Part shown: in pieces, positions 44,235-55,928 of the stretch
Layout: each line of letters begins with the position of its first letter
Numbering within the stretch: position 1 is the stretch's first letter
From: Turnera subulata
Taxonomy: Eukaryota > Streptophyta > Magnoliopsida > Malpighiales > Passifloraceae
Assembly: GCA_028386065.3 (NCBI GenBank)
Contig: JAKUCV010006784.1
Location: 127,458-191,457 of the forward strand
DNA: 64,000 bases
Direction of reading: 5' to 3'
Position numbers and translations under genes: made by a program
Notes under the pieces: model-generated
Database searches by the model: none
What the model saw: the letters and a program-made list of their open reading frames with translations, nothing else
What the model was told of the DNA's origin: nothing

Positions 44235-46008
44235 TGATAGCTTCCTGCAAGTATACAGGGTCGTTGTAGCACACAAGGTCGTCTCACAGGGATCTTTGTT
44301 AAGTACTATTCAACTAAGCAACTTATGATTATCTAGAGAAATAAATAATGTTGAGGATTGATGTTTGAATTGGAAAACGAAAGTGATTAAAATTCAATAA
44401 TATTAAATATCTAGGACTTCGGGGAAAAACCTTGCCAAAATTTCCATGCAATTAAGCTCAGCATAAGCAGACCATGTTCTGTCACTACATAACTAGCCTA
44501 TGTAAAATCTATGAATTAATTCTGAAAATAAACTCTCTTAAAAGAAACGGTAAATCTAAGCTAGATCGATAACCTACTCTCGTAGTGCCGTAAAATCCCT
44601 TCCTAGTTTACGTCCACTATCCATTTGCCAGTGATGAAATAAACTAAGAGCATTAAGAGATTTACCTACTTAATCTCCAATAAAAAGCACGCCTCCCTCG
44701 AGGTCGGTTTTTATAGCCCGGTTAACGTTTTTCTATAGGCAAACGACGCTGTCACTTAACGTTTCCCTATTATGGATTTATGCTAAACGATGGCCAGTCA
44801 ATTAACATAGTGAAGTTTCATTACCGGATTAAAAGAGAATAAATTCAGAAATAAAACTCTAAATAAATATGCATGGAAACATTAACAAGTTCAACCTCTA
44901 ATCCTAGACAAGAATTCTAGCAAGACATAACTTTAAAGAAAATAATAAATACTTGGAAATAGACCATCATAATTAATTCAAGAGTGAACTTACAAGAAAT
45001 AGGAGTCAACCTTGAACCAAAAGGGACAAATCTCCAAGACAAGAATTTTTCCAAAAGCTAAAGCCAAACTAGAATTACAAAGTAAAAATGAGAGTACAAG
45101 TTCCCTAGCTAATTGTGTTTGCCGAATGAACTCTGGGTGTGGAACTTCATTCCTTGTCTTCTTGTGAGCAACCCTTTTATAGTGTAGGGGAGAGCAAATT
45201 GGATGGCTGGAAATGAAGTGAAGTGGCGCCAAAAGTGCCAATGGACCACTTCCTCTTTGCGCCAAAAATAGAAACTAATTTACTAGCTTCCCAAACTGTA
45301 GCATAGTACAAGTTAGTTGTTGGAAGTTTGTTGCTCCCTCCAAGCAGATGCAGCCACATGTCCTTTGACCAAGCCTCCCTCCTTGGATGATGTAAGTAAC
45401 AAGTCAAAATTGGAGGGTGGTGAAAAGAAGGTCACGTGAATGGCTTCCAACTCCTTTTCTTTTTCTTCTTATCTTGTACTTGCCACCTCTCATGCTCCTA
45501 CATGCATGCAAAAATATAATCCATATCCTTTTTTTTCTTCTCCCCAAGTTGAACAAGGGACAAGTGGTCAAGAGGACCACTTCTTCTACCTATATAAATG
45601 CATGCATGCTTCCAAAATAAGTAGAAATGGGGTACAATTGTAAAACTACCCAAACCACCTCCAAATTTAGCATGTGGACCACCAGAATTCTTAAAATAAT
45701 ACTAGGATTATTTCTGGAAATTCTGGGCAAAAATCAAGGCCGAAAATTTTGGGCTTGACACGTGGCCATGGGCTGCCTATGCTGCACAGGCTGCATAGGC
45801 TGCTTGTGCGGAAACTGCAAAGCTGCCCTGAAAACCGGCTTTTAGTCCTCATTTCTGCACAAGAGCACTATGACACTAGGAAAAGAGATTTATTAAAATA
45901 AAGAAAAGAAAATGAAAGAAAATAAATAAATAAATAAATAAAATAATATTTGCAAGTCAAAAATACGTAAAATGGACCCAAAAATGAGTGTAAAATGCAC
46001 ACTCATCA
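44235..46008 (-). mobile_element. solo LTR, 1774 bp
   Basis: Starts TGATAGCTTCC and ends CACTCATCA on the plus strand (TG..CA), with a perfect 5-bp TSD TTACG at 44230-44234 and 46009-46013. On the minus strand it begins TGATGAGTGTGCATTTTACA, a start often seen in Tat/Athila-type gypsy LTRs. No internal domain is present, so a solo LTR left by recombination is the simplest reading. Confidence 0.85.
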
Positions 46009-46013
46009 TTACG

Positions 46014-46209
46014 TTTTCTAGATTTTGTACCAAAGTCCGGTAAATCTTTTGGTGTGTTATACAATAATGATAATGACATTGATTAATATCTAAATTGGTT
46101 GTATGCAACATTTGGGGTGACTATTATATTGTGGGAACACAAGACGCATGCAAAGAGCTGCAATCTCAGGAATGGATTTTTAATTATCCCTTAAGAAAAA
46201 TAGTCAGTT
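46014..46209 (+). repeat. duplicated DUF295 3' end, right copy
   Basis: Copy of 38138-38333. It continues into unique flank (CCTTTGTCCCGTTC), so this is the original downstream side of the gene. Confidence 0.9.
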
Positions 46210-46329
46210 TCCTTTGTCCCGTTCTTTATATATGCTAGTACGTTTTAAATGCCCAAGATGCGTGCATGGACCGAGATCAAGAAGCTATTACTAAATGACT
46301 GCATAGTCATCTCTCTATCTAATTTCATT

Positions 46330-46600
46330 GCCTATAAATTTCTCCAATCATTTTCTGAGTATACACTTTCTCAGTGTTGAAAAGACACATAAAATTTTCA
46401 TTATGGCTTCAACTTCACTAATGCGAAGCTGATGATCTGATCTTCCAACAGTGCTTCTTGAAAAGACTGGGGATTGCTTCAGAAGCAGCCGTTCGATCTT
46501 CGCTTCCGCGCAGTTTGCCATTCATGGCGATCCTCTACTTCTCATCGTGTCTTCTTGTCATCATTCCACTCATATCTCATGCCGCTTGCCGGCCTAGTTT
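46330..46600 (+). pseudogene. F-box gene 5' remnant
   Basis: CCTATAAATT near 46331 resembles a TATA box. ATGGCTTCAACTTCAC at 46404 opens a frame MASTSLMRS that meets TGATGA, then reads SDLPTVLLEKTGDCFRSS, similar to the first helix of a plant F-box (WSDLP.ELLE). Homology ends near 46600. With the genes at 4478 and 37377 this suggests a family once in local array. Confidence 0.35.
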
Positions 46601-47573
46601 GAAATTTGAAAAGGGTCATTTTTTTTGTTCGGAACATTTTTTGGTTAAATGTCTTTTCATGTTCATAAATATGAACATGATCTAAAAGATAGTATTAGTC
46701 ATTAATTTGTTTCGAAATCGGGAAATTTCGGTCAAACTTTCCTGGTTCAACCAAAATTGGGAAACCGTTTGGTCAAACTTTATCTATAAAAAATCTCATT
46801 TTTAAGGTTCTTAAAAACTGGATGGACCACCAGTTCGCTGCAATCCCGGTAGAACTGGCCGGTCTGGTCTGGTTTTCACAACTTTGGTTTACATTATATA
46901 GGTACTTGGATTGGGCTCTAGTTATTTAAGCTTCCCAAAACAAATACGAAGAGATTCGAGAATTCCATGTGATAATTGACATACAAAAAACAAATAGCCA
47001 GTGTCCCTAGTGTAGGCTAAAATAAGCTAAGAGGGGCTTAATTAGTCTTTAATGGAAAATTCGTATGTCAACCCACACCAAAATCTTTGCACTAACCTAG
47101 ACAAGATTTTGTATATGAGTAGAAACCAAAATCTGGGTAATAAACAAATTAGGCAAAAATTAAAGGCAACAAACACACAATCAAGAACACCAAGATTTAG
47201 AGTGGTTCCCTCTAAACCTTATGGATACATTCACTACTCAAGAGTCTCTTTTGAGATTTGCCAAATACACTATATGGTTTCTTCAAAGGTGCAATCTAAC
47301 CTATAACGACCTAATTTTCTCAAAGGATCAAACTAAAACCTTTACAAGAATATTTTCTAAGGCTCATTCTTTAACCAAGACTTTTATAAAGGCCCAATCC
47401 AGAGCTTTACAAGAGTTTTTCCAAGGCTCAACTCTTTAACCTATACCCAAAATTTTTTCCAAGGCTCAAGCTACAAACTTATACTATCCCTCAAGTAAAA
47501 TGTATCCAACTTCTTTTAAGAAAGAATATTTAAAGAACCCAAAGAGTAACTCTCTATTTGTGAATACAATCAA
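46601..47573. other. unassigned, repeat-like
   Basis: 46690-46900 has GAACTGGCCGGTCTGGTC-type sequence often seen in short hAT-like elements. 47150-47230 has an ACACAATCAAGAACACC motif typical of LTR-element leaders. No borders or genes identified. Confidence 0.3.
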
Positions 47574-48160
47574 CACTACAAGAAAGCACGTGAATTCCGG
47601 GGGTTATATTGTGGCGGTTGAAAAAACTCCCACAATTTAATACCAATTATGGCACCTACCATAACCTCCGTTGGTGACGGTTTTTGATTTATTTGTGGCG
47701 GTTTCGACCCTGCTATTTATTTTGTTTTTTAATTTAAAAATAAAACACTTTAACCCATTAAAATGGGAAAAAAAAATCAGTTCTATAGCAAAAGAATCTC
47801 TCCCTCACTCTCTCGTCAAAAAAAGAAAAGAAAACCTCTCATTTTCTTAACAGGTGAATACTTAAACCCTAACTCCTCCTCCACCATCGCCCTCCACTTC
47901 GTCGGAACCTCCGCTCTCCACTTCACTGGCACCACCACCCACGTCTTCATTGACCTCTCTTTGTCGCCCGGTTTTACTTCCACTCCACAACTAATCGACT
48001 TCTCTTCCTCCACAACAGGCTTTACTTCAACCTCTTCTCATTGGATTCTCTTCCACCTCTCTCCGCTGTTGCCGACCTGCACTTCAACCCCAAGAACATA
48101 CATGTTTCAGCCCTTGCAAGTTGCTTGCCTTTTTGTTGTGCAAGCCCAAAGATATTACTA
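47574..48160 (+). mobile_element. CACTA element 5' end, second copy
   Basis: Begins CACTACAAGAAAGCACGTG, followed by subterminal GTGGCGGTT/GGTGACGG motifs and a pyrimidine-rich leader with CTAACTCCTCCTCCACC. Open frames here look like leader sequence. No transposase and no right end were found, so a truncated copy. Confidence 0.5.
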
Positions 48161-48327
48161 AGGTACTAAATTCAATGAAGAAAGCAAGAACTAAAACTCG
48201 TTAAAAGATAAGCATTCAATAACACAAGTTCAAGGAGATATGAATCAACTATCTAATTATATTTCTTAGTTTGTATAAGCAAAGAGGGGATGCTTTTATA
48301 CTTAGTGCGAACATCCAAATTTGACCC

Positions 48328-49185
48328 ATACTCTTATTTTCTGTCCCTTTTAGGGGTCTCGGGCAGTCAACGTCATCAACAGGGCTGCCCACGACCCCTA
48401 AAAGGAACGAAAAATAAGTGTACAGACCCGTAAAAGGGACAATAAATAGTACAGACCCCCAAACAATACTTTTGAAATAGTACGGGCCCTATAACTTCTC
48501 GTCCGGAACTAATAACTCATTATGGCAATTTTCTTGTTCTCGGTCGTTTTCCCTAGTGGTTAGTACATCAGTTTTCTGCTATTTTTTAAAATTTCTAGAT
48601 AAGAACGTAGACTGATACTATCCTTTATAACATGTTAAAATAAGAACGAGAAAAAAATTGAATCAAAACGATTTTCGGATGAGAAGTTATGGCCATTTTC
48701 GAATTTACGGCACGAGTTTTATGCGAATTTTTCAATTTTTGAGCTAAGTGTAGCGACTGATACTATCTGTTAGACTATGTTAAAATAAGAATGAGGAAAA
48801 AAGTTGAACCAAAACGAGTTCCGAACAAGAAGTTATGGCCATTTTCTACTTTACGGTAGTTTCCCTAGGGGTTGTACACATCCGAGTAAATCGCATATAT
48901 AGGGTCGGTGAAAATGGCAAGTAAATCGCATATATAGGGTCCATACTATTTCAAAAGTATTTTTTGGGGGTCTGTACTATTTTCTGTCCCTTTTATGGAT
49001 GTGTATTCTTATTTTTTGTTTCTTTTAGGGGTCTCGGGCAGCCCCGCTGATGATGTGGACTATCTGAGACCACTAAAAGGGACGAAACACAAGAGCATAG
49101 ACCCGTAAAAGGGACAAAAAATAGTACAGACCCCAAACGATACTTTTGAAATAGTACGGACCCTATATATGCGATTTACCCTATT
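48328..49185. mobile_element. fold-back element cluster in LTR copy A
   Basis: 48921-49179 folds on itself with arms of about 125 bp, from GTAAATCGCATATATAGGG to its complement. A shorter related fold-back lies at 48328-48492. Between them a roughly 105-160-bp unit containing AAGAAGTTATGGCCATTTTC-type sequence occurs twice (about 48600-48727 and 48755-48858). Confidence 0.7.
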
Positions 49186-49554
49186 TCTTTTTAGCCCTTT
49201 GTTATTTATTTGATTTTGGATTAGAAATAAACATTAGGTTTGGGTTAATAAAATATGGATCCTCCAGAGAAAATAGCCCATTCAAACACAAGTTCCTGCA
49301 GTCCAAATTAATTCTAATTTTGGTGGAAATTGGGAATTAAATATATTTTTTGCATATTTTGTGTTTTTATGGTAGTTTTAATAAGAAAAAAGGAATAATT
49401 TGATGTGTGGTTGATAAAAAGGAAAAGTATTGGAGTAGGATACAAGCTTAAGGTGTTTTCTGGGTCAGAGAATACGCTAAAAGACGTGGAAACCAACTAA
49501 GAATCGGATTGGAAGAAAAAAAGTAAGAAAAGAGGAAAAATTGCACAGTCAGTG

Positions 49555-49635
49555 GCGGACATGGAAACATGTCCGCCATCACCGGCGAGCTTTGAGGCAT
49601 GACCGCCAGGCCCTGGCGGTCATGTCAGGGCTATG
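49555..49635 (+). repeat. GC-rich hairpin pair in LTR copy A
   Basis: GGCGGACATG-GAAA-CATGTCCGCC (49555-49578) is a 10-bp stem with a GAAA tetraloop. CATGACCGCCAG-GCC-CTGGCGGTCATG follows (49598-49624) with a 12-bp stem. Equivalent clusters lie in copies B and C. Confidence 0.9.
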
Positions 49636-49774
49636 GCGTTCAATGGTTCCAAAATCTTCTTTTTTCCTATTTTTCTAATTCATAGCCTATAACCGTCAGA
49701 TTTAAGGGTTCAATCTCGTCCCTTAGATTGTTAGGACAACCCCTTACCCCCTGAACAGTGAACACTATAACTAG

Positions 49775-50784
49775 TATGGAGAGCAAAATGGCGGTACGGT
49801 ATATACTGTGCCGACTTAGCAATCGGTATGACCTTTCGAAAGCCTTTTTTTTCCGACCGCTACCGTGCCGATTTACCCCCTATACCGATCGGCATGATGC
49901 CGATCAATACCCACACTGGTTCGGTCGGTATGCATACCTACCGATACCACTAACTTGATCCCCAATTTTGTTTTCCAGAAGATAAATGAAGAAAGCTTTT
50001 TTGATCAATCGATATCAATCCATCCTTTTAGCCCATATCCATTTCAAAATTCAACACTAAATTACAAAAATCGCTACTGCCATAAGCGAAAAATTCCCAA
50101 AATCAATCCACATCGACATACAAAAAAAACCCCCCAAAAAAAACCCAACAACTTACCATAAAGCATGCTCATTATAACAGAAATAATTCATAGAATAGTA
50201 GAGGAGGAGATAGAGAAAAAAATATAACAAAGAACCAAAGGAAGAGATGAAAGGCGTGGAGAGGAGTGAGGATCGAGGAAAGAGGGGATATGTGGGAAAA
50301 TGAAAAGAGAAGGTATGTGCGAAAAAGGGAAGAGAGAAATCAATCAAGAGTGATATGGAGTTGATGATGAGGGAGGACATGAAGAATGGTTATGGCTGAC
50401 TAGTTGGGGTGGTGGGGGAAGGGCGTGCGGCGGTGCTACTCCACGGGGAAGAAAAGAAAGAAAGAGAGAGTGAAGGGTTTTGAGGTTAGTGATTGATTTT
50501 TAATTTAATTAGTTCTATTGGGCTGGGTTAATTTTTAGATTGGAGTAATATTGGTTGGGCTTTGGAATGTAAAGGCTGGGTTGGGTGTTTTGGGCTTTCG
50601 GTATCGGCCTGTGCCGAAAACCAAAGGTGCAAACCCGATGCCGACCAAATTTTTTCACCCCTATATTCGGCTCGGCACAAATCCAGGGTATAGCTCTAAG
50701 TTTCCACGAATTTCGAGCCGATACCGTCGGTATTTGGTCAGTATTGGCTCGGTTGGTTTGACTTAGAAATTTCGCTCTCCCCTA
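49775..50784. mobile_element. hAT-like element, about 1.0 kb
   Basis: Ends TATGGAGAGCAAAAT and, at the other side, complement TAGGGGAGAGCGAAAT, flanked by 8-bp duplications ATAACTAG (49767-49774) and ATAAATAG (50785-50792, one mismatch). Subterminal CGGTA/TACCG-rich sequence is typical of plant hAT. No transposase seen. Confidence 0.75.
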
Positions 50785-51429
50785 ATAAATAGACTCCCCC
50801 ATTACACACAATAGGGACACACATTAGAATTATTCTCTACACATCCATAAGCTTAGAGTGCTTGGAAAAACTCTAGTTCTTTGAGTTTAGGAATCATTTT
50901 AGGAGCTAATATTCTGGAGAGATCTCATGGAGAGGAGTAGCCACAACCCAGTAGCAAGAGGAGACCAAGAGGATTACAAGAAGGAGGCCAAATTGGAGCA
51001 AGTCGGTGGAGAAAAGAGTGCAAAACCGAGAGGAGTTTTCTTCCCTGTGCAGTTGCGGAAAAATCGCGATATCTCGAGCTACAGATGTTGGATTGTTGCG
51101 TTCTTGATGTCCCTAGAAAGTTAAGAGATTTAAAACTTTGTTGTTGATACCAAAAACTGATTCAACTTCCTTTAGTACCAGTTTTAGATTGAAGTCGAGT
51201 CAAGATTCTATTGAGAAGCGGGAAGCTAACGGGAGCGAGAGGAGGGCTTCAAGATGTAACCCTAATCCTTTAATTTGATTATTGCCTACTGTGTTGTGTT
51301 TCTGTGATGCTATTGATGATGATGCTTTGATTTTTGTGTGAATCCATGATAGAACTGCGTGGCTTTGACCTCGGTCACACGGGTACGTAGGTAGTCTCGG
51401 TCTGAAAACGGGATGCAAGCCAAACTTTG

Positions 51430-51690
51430 TTTATGTTATGTTGTCATGTGTTGTGTTGATGTTGTGATGTCACTGTGATTTTGATGCCACTATGATATTA
51501 TTGTTGTTGTCATAATGTTTATATTGCTATTATGATCTTGATGTCACTGTGATGTCGCTAGCTTGGGAGTTATGTTATGTTGTTGCGATATTGCCGTGAT
51601 GTTGATGTTGTGGTTGTGATGTTAATGTCGTGGCTTCGATGTTGATATTGTTGTGGTAATGTTGATGTTGCTGTGATATTGCAGCATCAT
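51430..51690. repeat. low-complexity TGATGTTG-type region
   Basis: Degenerate runs of GATGTTGTGATG and GTCACTGTGAT; no fixed period. Confidence 0.8.
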
Positions 51691-51857
51691 TTTCTGTGTT
51701 GAGTTGTGAGGACTCGAACTAAAATTAATTAGGCCTCCTCACCTATTCCTTTACACCTTCTTCTTAACCGACAATCCAACAATCAAAGGAGTAGCCACCT
51801 TCATTTTATTTGGAAAAAAAATCAAGGAAAAAACCATTAGGCATCAACCTCTTTCAT

Positions 51858-51903
51858 AGGCCTCATCTTTTTTTTTGTTTTTGATTGCCAAAGGCCTCAT
51901 CTT
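51858..51903 (-). repeat. tail-only retroposon insertion with 12-bp TSD
   Basis: AGGCCTCATCTT at 51858-51869 and 51892-51903 flanks 22 bp whose minus strand reads TTGGCAATCAAAAACAAA.., a LINE-type tail. Confidence 0.8.
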
Positions 51904-51932
51904 AAGGTACTGATATTTAACGAACCAGAGAT

Positions 51933-53576
51933 TGTTGGATCGGGGGTTCGTCATAGATGGGAAGGGGTTAGACACCCATCCATGTTGGGGCGAAGCTTCG
52001 TGCAATTGAAGAATAATTGTATGCCTTGTAGTGTGTATGCATTGTGTGGAAACAAATCACATCAACAAAAATAAATAGCTGAAAATAAAAAGAAAGGGGG
52101 GAAGAAGAAGATTTGGCTTGCATCTCATTGGCAACTTGAGACTACCTACGTACCCGAGTGACCGGGGTCAAATCCACGTAGTTCTAATGGTTCATCAACA
52201 CAAATCACCTTGTCATATCATTAGCAAACATCTCAGCAACATCAGATCATCAAATCAATAGCAATCAATAAGATTCACAATTAAAAAGGGATTATAGTAC
52301 TTACCTTGGTTGTCGGACAGAATCTATAGGTCGAATGCTATTGGAATTTATACAATGAAAACGGACGATTCAACTTCTAGGCTAAGCAGAAAAGTTTTAG
52401 ATCTCCCTCTTAATTTTCCAGAGAGTCCAAGATTGCATAAATACGACTCCTGTAGCTTGAGATATGAATTTATTTCCGAGACTGCTTGCAATAGGTCCTT
52501 CTACTCGGGTTTTCCACCTTCTTGGCTTCCGGATTGCTTTCGATTGCTTTCCTCTTGATCTTCTCTTGCTGAATTTTTTCTTGAAGCTTCACCACGAAAT
52601 TCCTCCAGAGTTTCTATAATAAAAGTGTTTCTAAGCTTGGAGAAGTAGAGTTTCTCCAAGCTCTTTAGCTTATGGTTGTATGCTCTATGCTATCAATTGG
52701 TGTCCTCAAAGTGTGAATAGAGGGGTCTATTTATAGTGTTCAGGGAGTGCACAGATCATGGACCTATCAATAAGCTGAAATCTTGCTGAGTAATTAACCA
52801 TGAATGTGCATAATCGAATTAATGAGCCAAGATCACCAAAAAAGGGCAAAACTAGGTTACCTGACCGCAAAGCGCGGGCGGTCTTGTCGCCATGACTGCC
52901 ACGTGTTGGCGGTCTTCCATATATGACCGCCGCGATGACCGCCTAACCCTTTACTGTTCATGCATTCTTTCCTTTTTTGATCCCGATTCTCATTAATTCT
53001 GATCTCGCTTGATTTCCACGCCTAATTAATAAATTTTCTAATCAGGAAACACTCGTAACTTGATGACCGCTCCTATTAAACTTTCCAATTAGCATTAAAC
53101 ATCCTATTAACTCATTTCTCATACACTTTCTAACAAAAAACACATATACCATAAAATGATAATTTAATTCTGTTTTTTTACAAAAATCAAAGCTAAAATT
53201 AAGCTGTAAGTAATGTGTTTATGAGCCAATTAACTCTGGAGGGTCCATATTTTATTAACTTAGGCCTCTAGATCTATTCTTACCCCAAGAGTAAATCATT
53301 TCAATATAATTGGGTTAAAACAAATAAAAGGCCCAAGTAAATAAAACAACATATTTGATTAAGTCAGACCTGAAATATATTTTTTTTTAACTTAAGATTA
53401 AACCATCTCATTAATCCTAAGGCTCAAACACATAAAAAAGTCCAAAATATAAAATATACACATCCTAATAAAAAATTCTAAATATATTCTAACCAAAGAC
53501 TAAATCATTTCATGGTTTGAACATAACTAAAATCTAAATTAAAAGAATGTTCTTGGGTCAAATTTGGGTATTCACA
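51933..53576 (-). mobile_element. Tat/Ogre-like LTR copy B
   Basis: Minus strand starts TGTGAATACCCAAATTTGACCC at 53576 and ends GACGAACCCCCGATCCAACA at 51933. It contains GTGACCGGGGTCAAATCCACG/TACGTAGGTAGT sequence and the GACCGCC cluster (52866-52947). The adjoining 5-mers (GAGAT, TGAGT) do not match, so either borders are off or flanks have changed. Confidence 0.65.
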
Positions 53577-53960
53577 TGAGTGTGTTGCGTGATGCCATGT
53601 AAGAACTACGTGAACTTTGATTCCGGTCGCCGGAGTATGTAGGTGGATTCTAGTAGTGGAATCTCAAGCTCAATTATGTGTATATTTTCTGTTTTGCTTT
53701 TATTTTTGTTTTTCTTTCTATTGTTGTTTTGTTTGTGCATAAGGCACATAGGGATCATCAATTACACATGATTTCGCAGCAACATGGATGGGTGCCTAAC
53801 ATCTTCCCATCTCTGACGAAATCTCAATTCCTATATCTTTGGTTAGCAATGAAAGGTTGCTACGGGTTATGGAAGTTAAGGTTTTTTCTTGAATTTTGTC
53901 CTTAATAAAATTCGGGTGACGACTCCTTTAAATGAAATGATCACATATAATGTGCGCTCA
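53577..53960 (+). repeat. LTR-family fragment D
   Basis: AACTACGTGAACTTTGATTC, GTATGTAGGTGG and GGATGGGTGCCTAACATC match the 3' part of LTR copy C in the plus orientation. The short frame at 53678-53905 is not a gene. Confidence 0.55.
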
Positions 53961-54439
53961 AGGTAATCTAAAGGTCCAAGATGAACACTTTGAAACAGGG
54001 AAACCGGGGATGTACTGGCTGATTAACAAGCGATTAAGCCCAAACAATAATATAGAAGGCTATCGTGCACGAGAAAGTATAAGTATTCAGCTCGGGTATA
54101 TTTAACGGTAACAATTTGTCCTAGTGTACCTTCATTATAAACAAGACATAAATGTATTCCATTATATAAGTTTTTGACAATCATTTAAAAAATAATTATT
54201 GTTCTCATATAATAAACAAAAATTAGCACAATCAAATACTCAAGCTAACCATAAAACAAAATACATTATTGTAAGACTTAAATATCAAAGAGGGCCAATT
54301 GTACATATGAAATTAAATATAAGGCTAAATTTCAATTTACACATATTCACTTTAGCTTAAAATCATTTTGGCTACTTAACTTTTTCTTGTAACAAAATTG
54401 GCAATTTAATTTTTCTAAAGTATCAAATCAGTGACTTTT
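53961..54439. other. AT-rich intergenic
   Basis: No recognisable gene or repeat border. Confidence 0.4.
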
Positions 54440-55776
54440 CACAACTCTAGTACCTTGTTTGTATTGATAAATAACTTTTTCGGTCCTTAAACTTTGTTGA
54501 ATTCATTAATGTGGCCCCCTACATTTTAATTTTAATTTCTGTATCCATAAACTTTGTTGAAATTTAGTAATATTTCTCCCCCGAAAATCACCGCAATTGG
54601 CTTGGAAGTTGGAACTAGTAAATGCTGCATAGGCCCATGGGGTGCAAATCATTTATTATTTTTATTATTTTATCTTTTACAAATAGAATTTACTTTCTTA
54701 ACTTTTGTAATAAAAATATAATAATTTTATCTTTCTAAACTCATCTTATCTATAAACGGTCACTTTCACTTTTATTTTAAAAAAATTATTATATTTTATT
54801 ACAAAAATTAAGAAAGTAAATTTTATTTGTAAAAGATAAAATAATAAAAATAATAAAATATTATGCATCATGTGGGCCAAAAATGAATATACACTATAGT
54901 TACTGAAGGCAGGTGATTACAAAAACTTTTTTAGGAAAAAAATTAATATTATTTTAAATATATGTGTTGCCCTTAATTTACTTTTTTTCTTTAGCATATA
55001 TGCTAAAAAATTCATAAATACTTATCCATGTGTTACTGAAAGTATTTATTTTATATGATTAATTTTTAAAATGATGAAGTTATATCAATCCGATAAATTA
55101 GTACAAATGACTATCGTGAAAGGACATAATTTTTAAAATGGTGACACGTAACTTGCCTGAATTTTTTTAATTTACACAACAAAACAGCCTTTGAAAAATA
55201 AAACAAAATAGCTTTCTCTTGAAAGAAATATATATCCTTTGCCTAAATTAAAAGATATTATTTTTATTAGATTTAGATTTAATTATAATCTATTTGTTTC
55301 TGGCATTTGGGTTAGTTTAGAAAGATTAGATTTGGGTAAGAAAAAAAGATTGATTTCATTTACAACCAAATTTGCAAACTTTTCATGCTCTCATATCTTT
55401 CAAACCCTTAATTTATCGAACTGATATTATTTTTATTCTTCTTTCTCCTTCACAATTTATTGGACTGACATTATTTTTTATAAAAAAGTTCAAAGTTGCA
55501 AGATACATATAGTTGAATTATTAGAGATTTCAAAACGTAGCCGAAATTTCTTAATAAGAAAATAACAATATATTCAATTATTGTCTGTATATTTCTATGC
55601 ATTGATCGTAAACAAATTTTTAATTTTTTATAGGAAAAAAAATCACTCAATTTCGACAAAGTTTAAGGATACAAAAATTAAAATTTAAAAATAAGGGACC
55701 ACAATAATGCTTTTAACAAAGTTCAAGGACTAAAAAAGTCATTTACTAATACACATAAGCTACCAAGAGTTATGTG
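54440..55776. mobile_element. inverted-repeat transposon, Mutator-like candidate
   Basis: 54461-54568 and 55645-55752 are inverted copies of about 108 bp (GGTCCTTAAACTTTGTTGAA.. and complement), with weaker pairing outward to 54440 and 55776. Inside, 54632-54728 and 54780-54878 form a second, nearly perfect AT-rich fold-back. No transposase and no clear 9-bp TSD. Confidence 0.6.
54632..54878. repeat. long AT-rich hairpin
   Basis: Arms of about 97 bp (54632-54728 and 54780-54878), from GGCCCA to its complement, with very few mismatches in the inner 75 bp. The loop is about 50 bp. Confidence 0.85.
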
Positions 55777-55928
55777 CAAAGTTTCAATTTTCGTATGTAA
55801 TATCCACCAATTAACTATCTCGACGAAATATTGGATAAAAATGCAGACTTCAGAGATCAGAGAATTGACCCGGAACAACAAATGGATTCCTACTATCCCT
55901 TCTCTCCCAAAATTTATGACTTTATTGG

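Larger units (their letters stand above)
48306..51440 (+). mobile_element. Tat/Ogre-like LTR copy A with two nested insertions
   Basis: Starts TGCGAACATCCAAATTTGACCC, matching the starts of copies B and C. After the fold-back insertion it resumes at about 49190, and after the hAT insertion at 50785. Family marks are a GGCGG/CCGCC hairpin cluster (49555-49635), a CACTATAAATAG TATA box (split), and the stretch GGGTACGTAGGTAGTCTCGG near 51380. Assignment to the Tat/Ogre lineage rests on that last motif and is tentative. Confidence 0.65.

Noticed and set aside
47763..48161. 132-codon frame after the second CACTA end
   Set aside because: Composition is that of a pyrimidine-rich leader; no recognisable domain.
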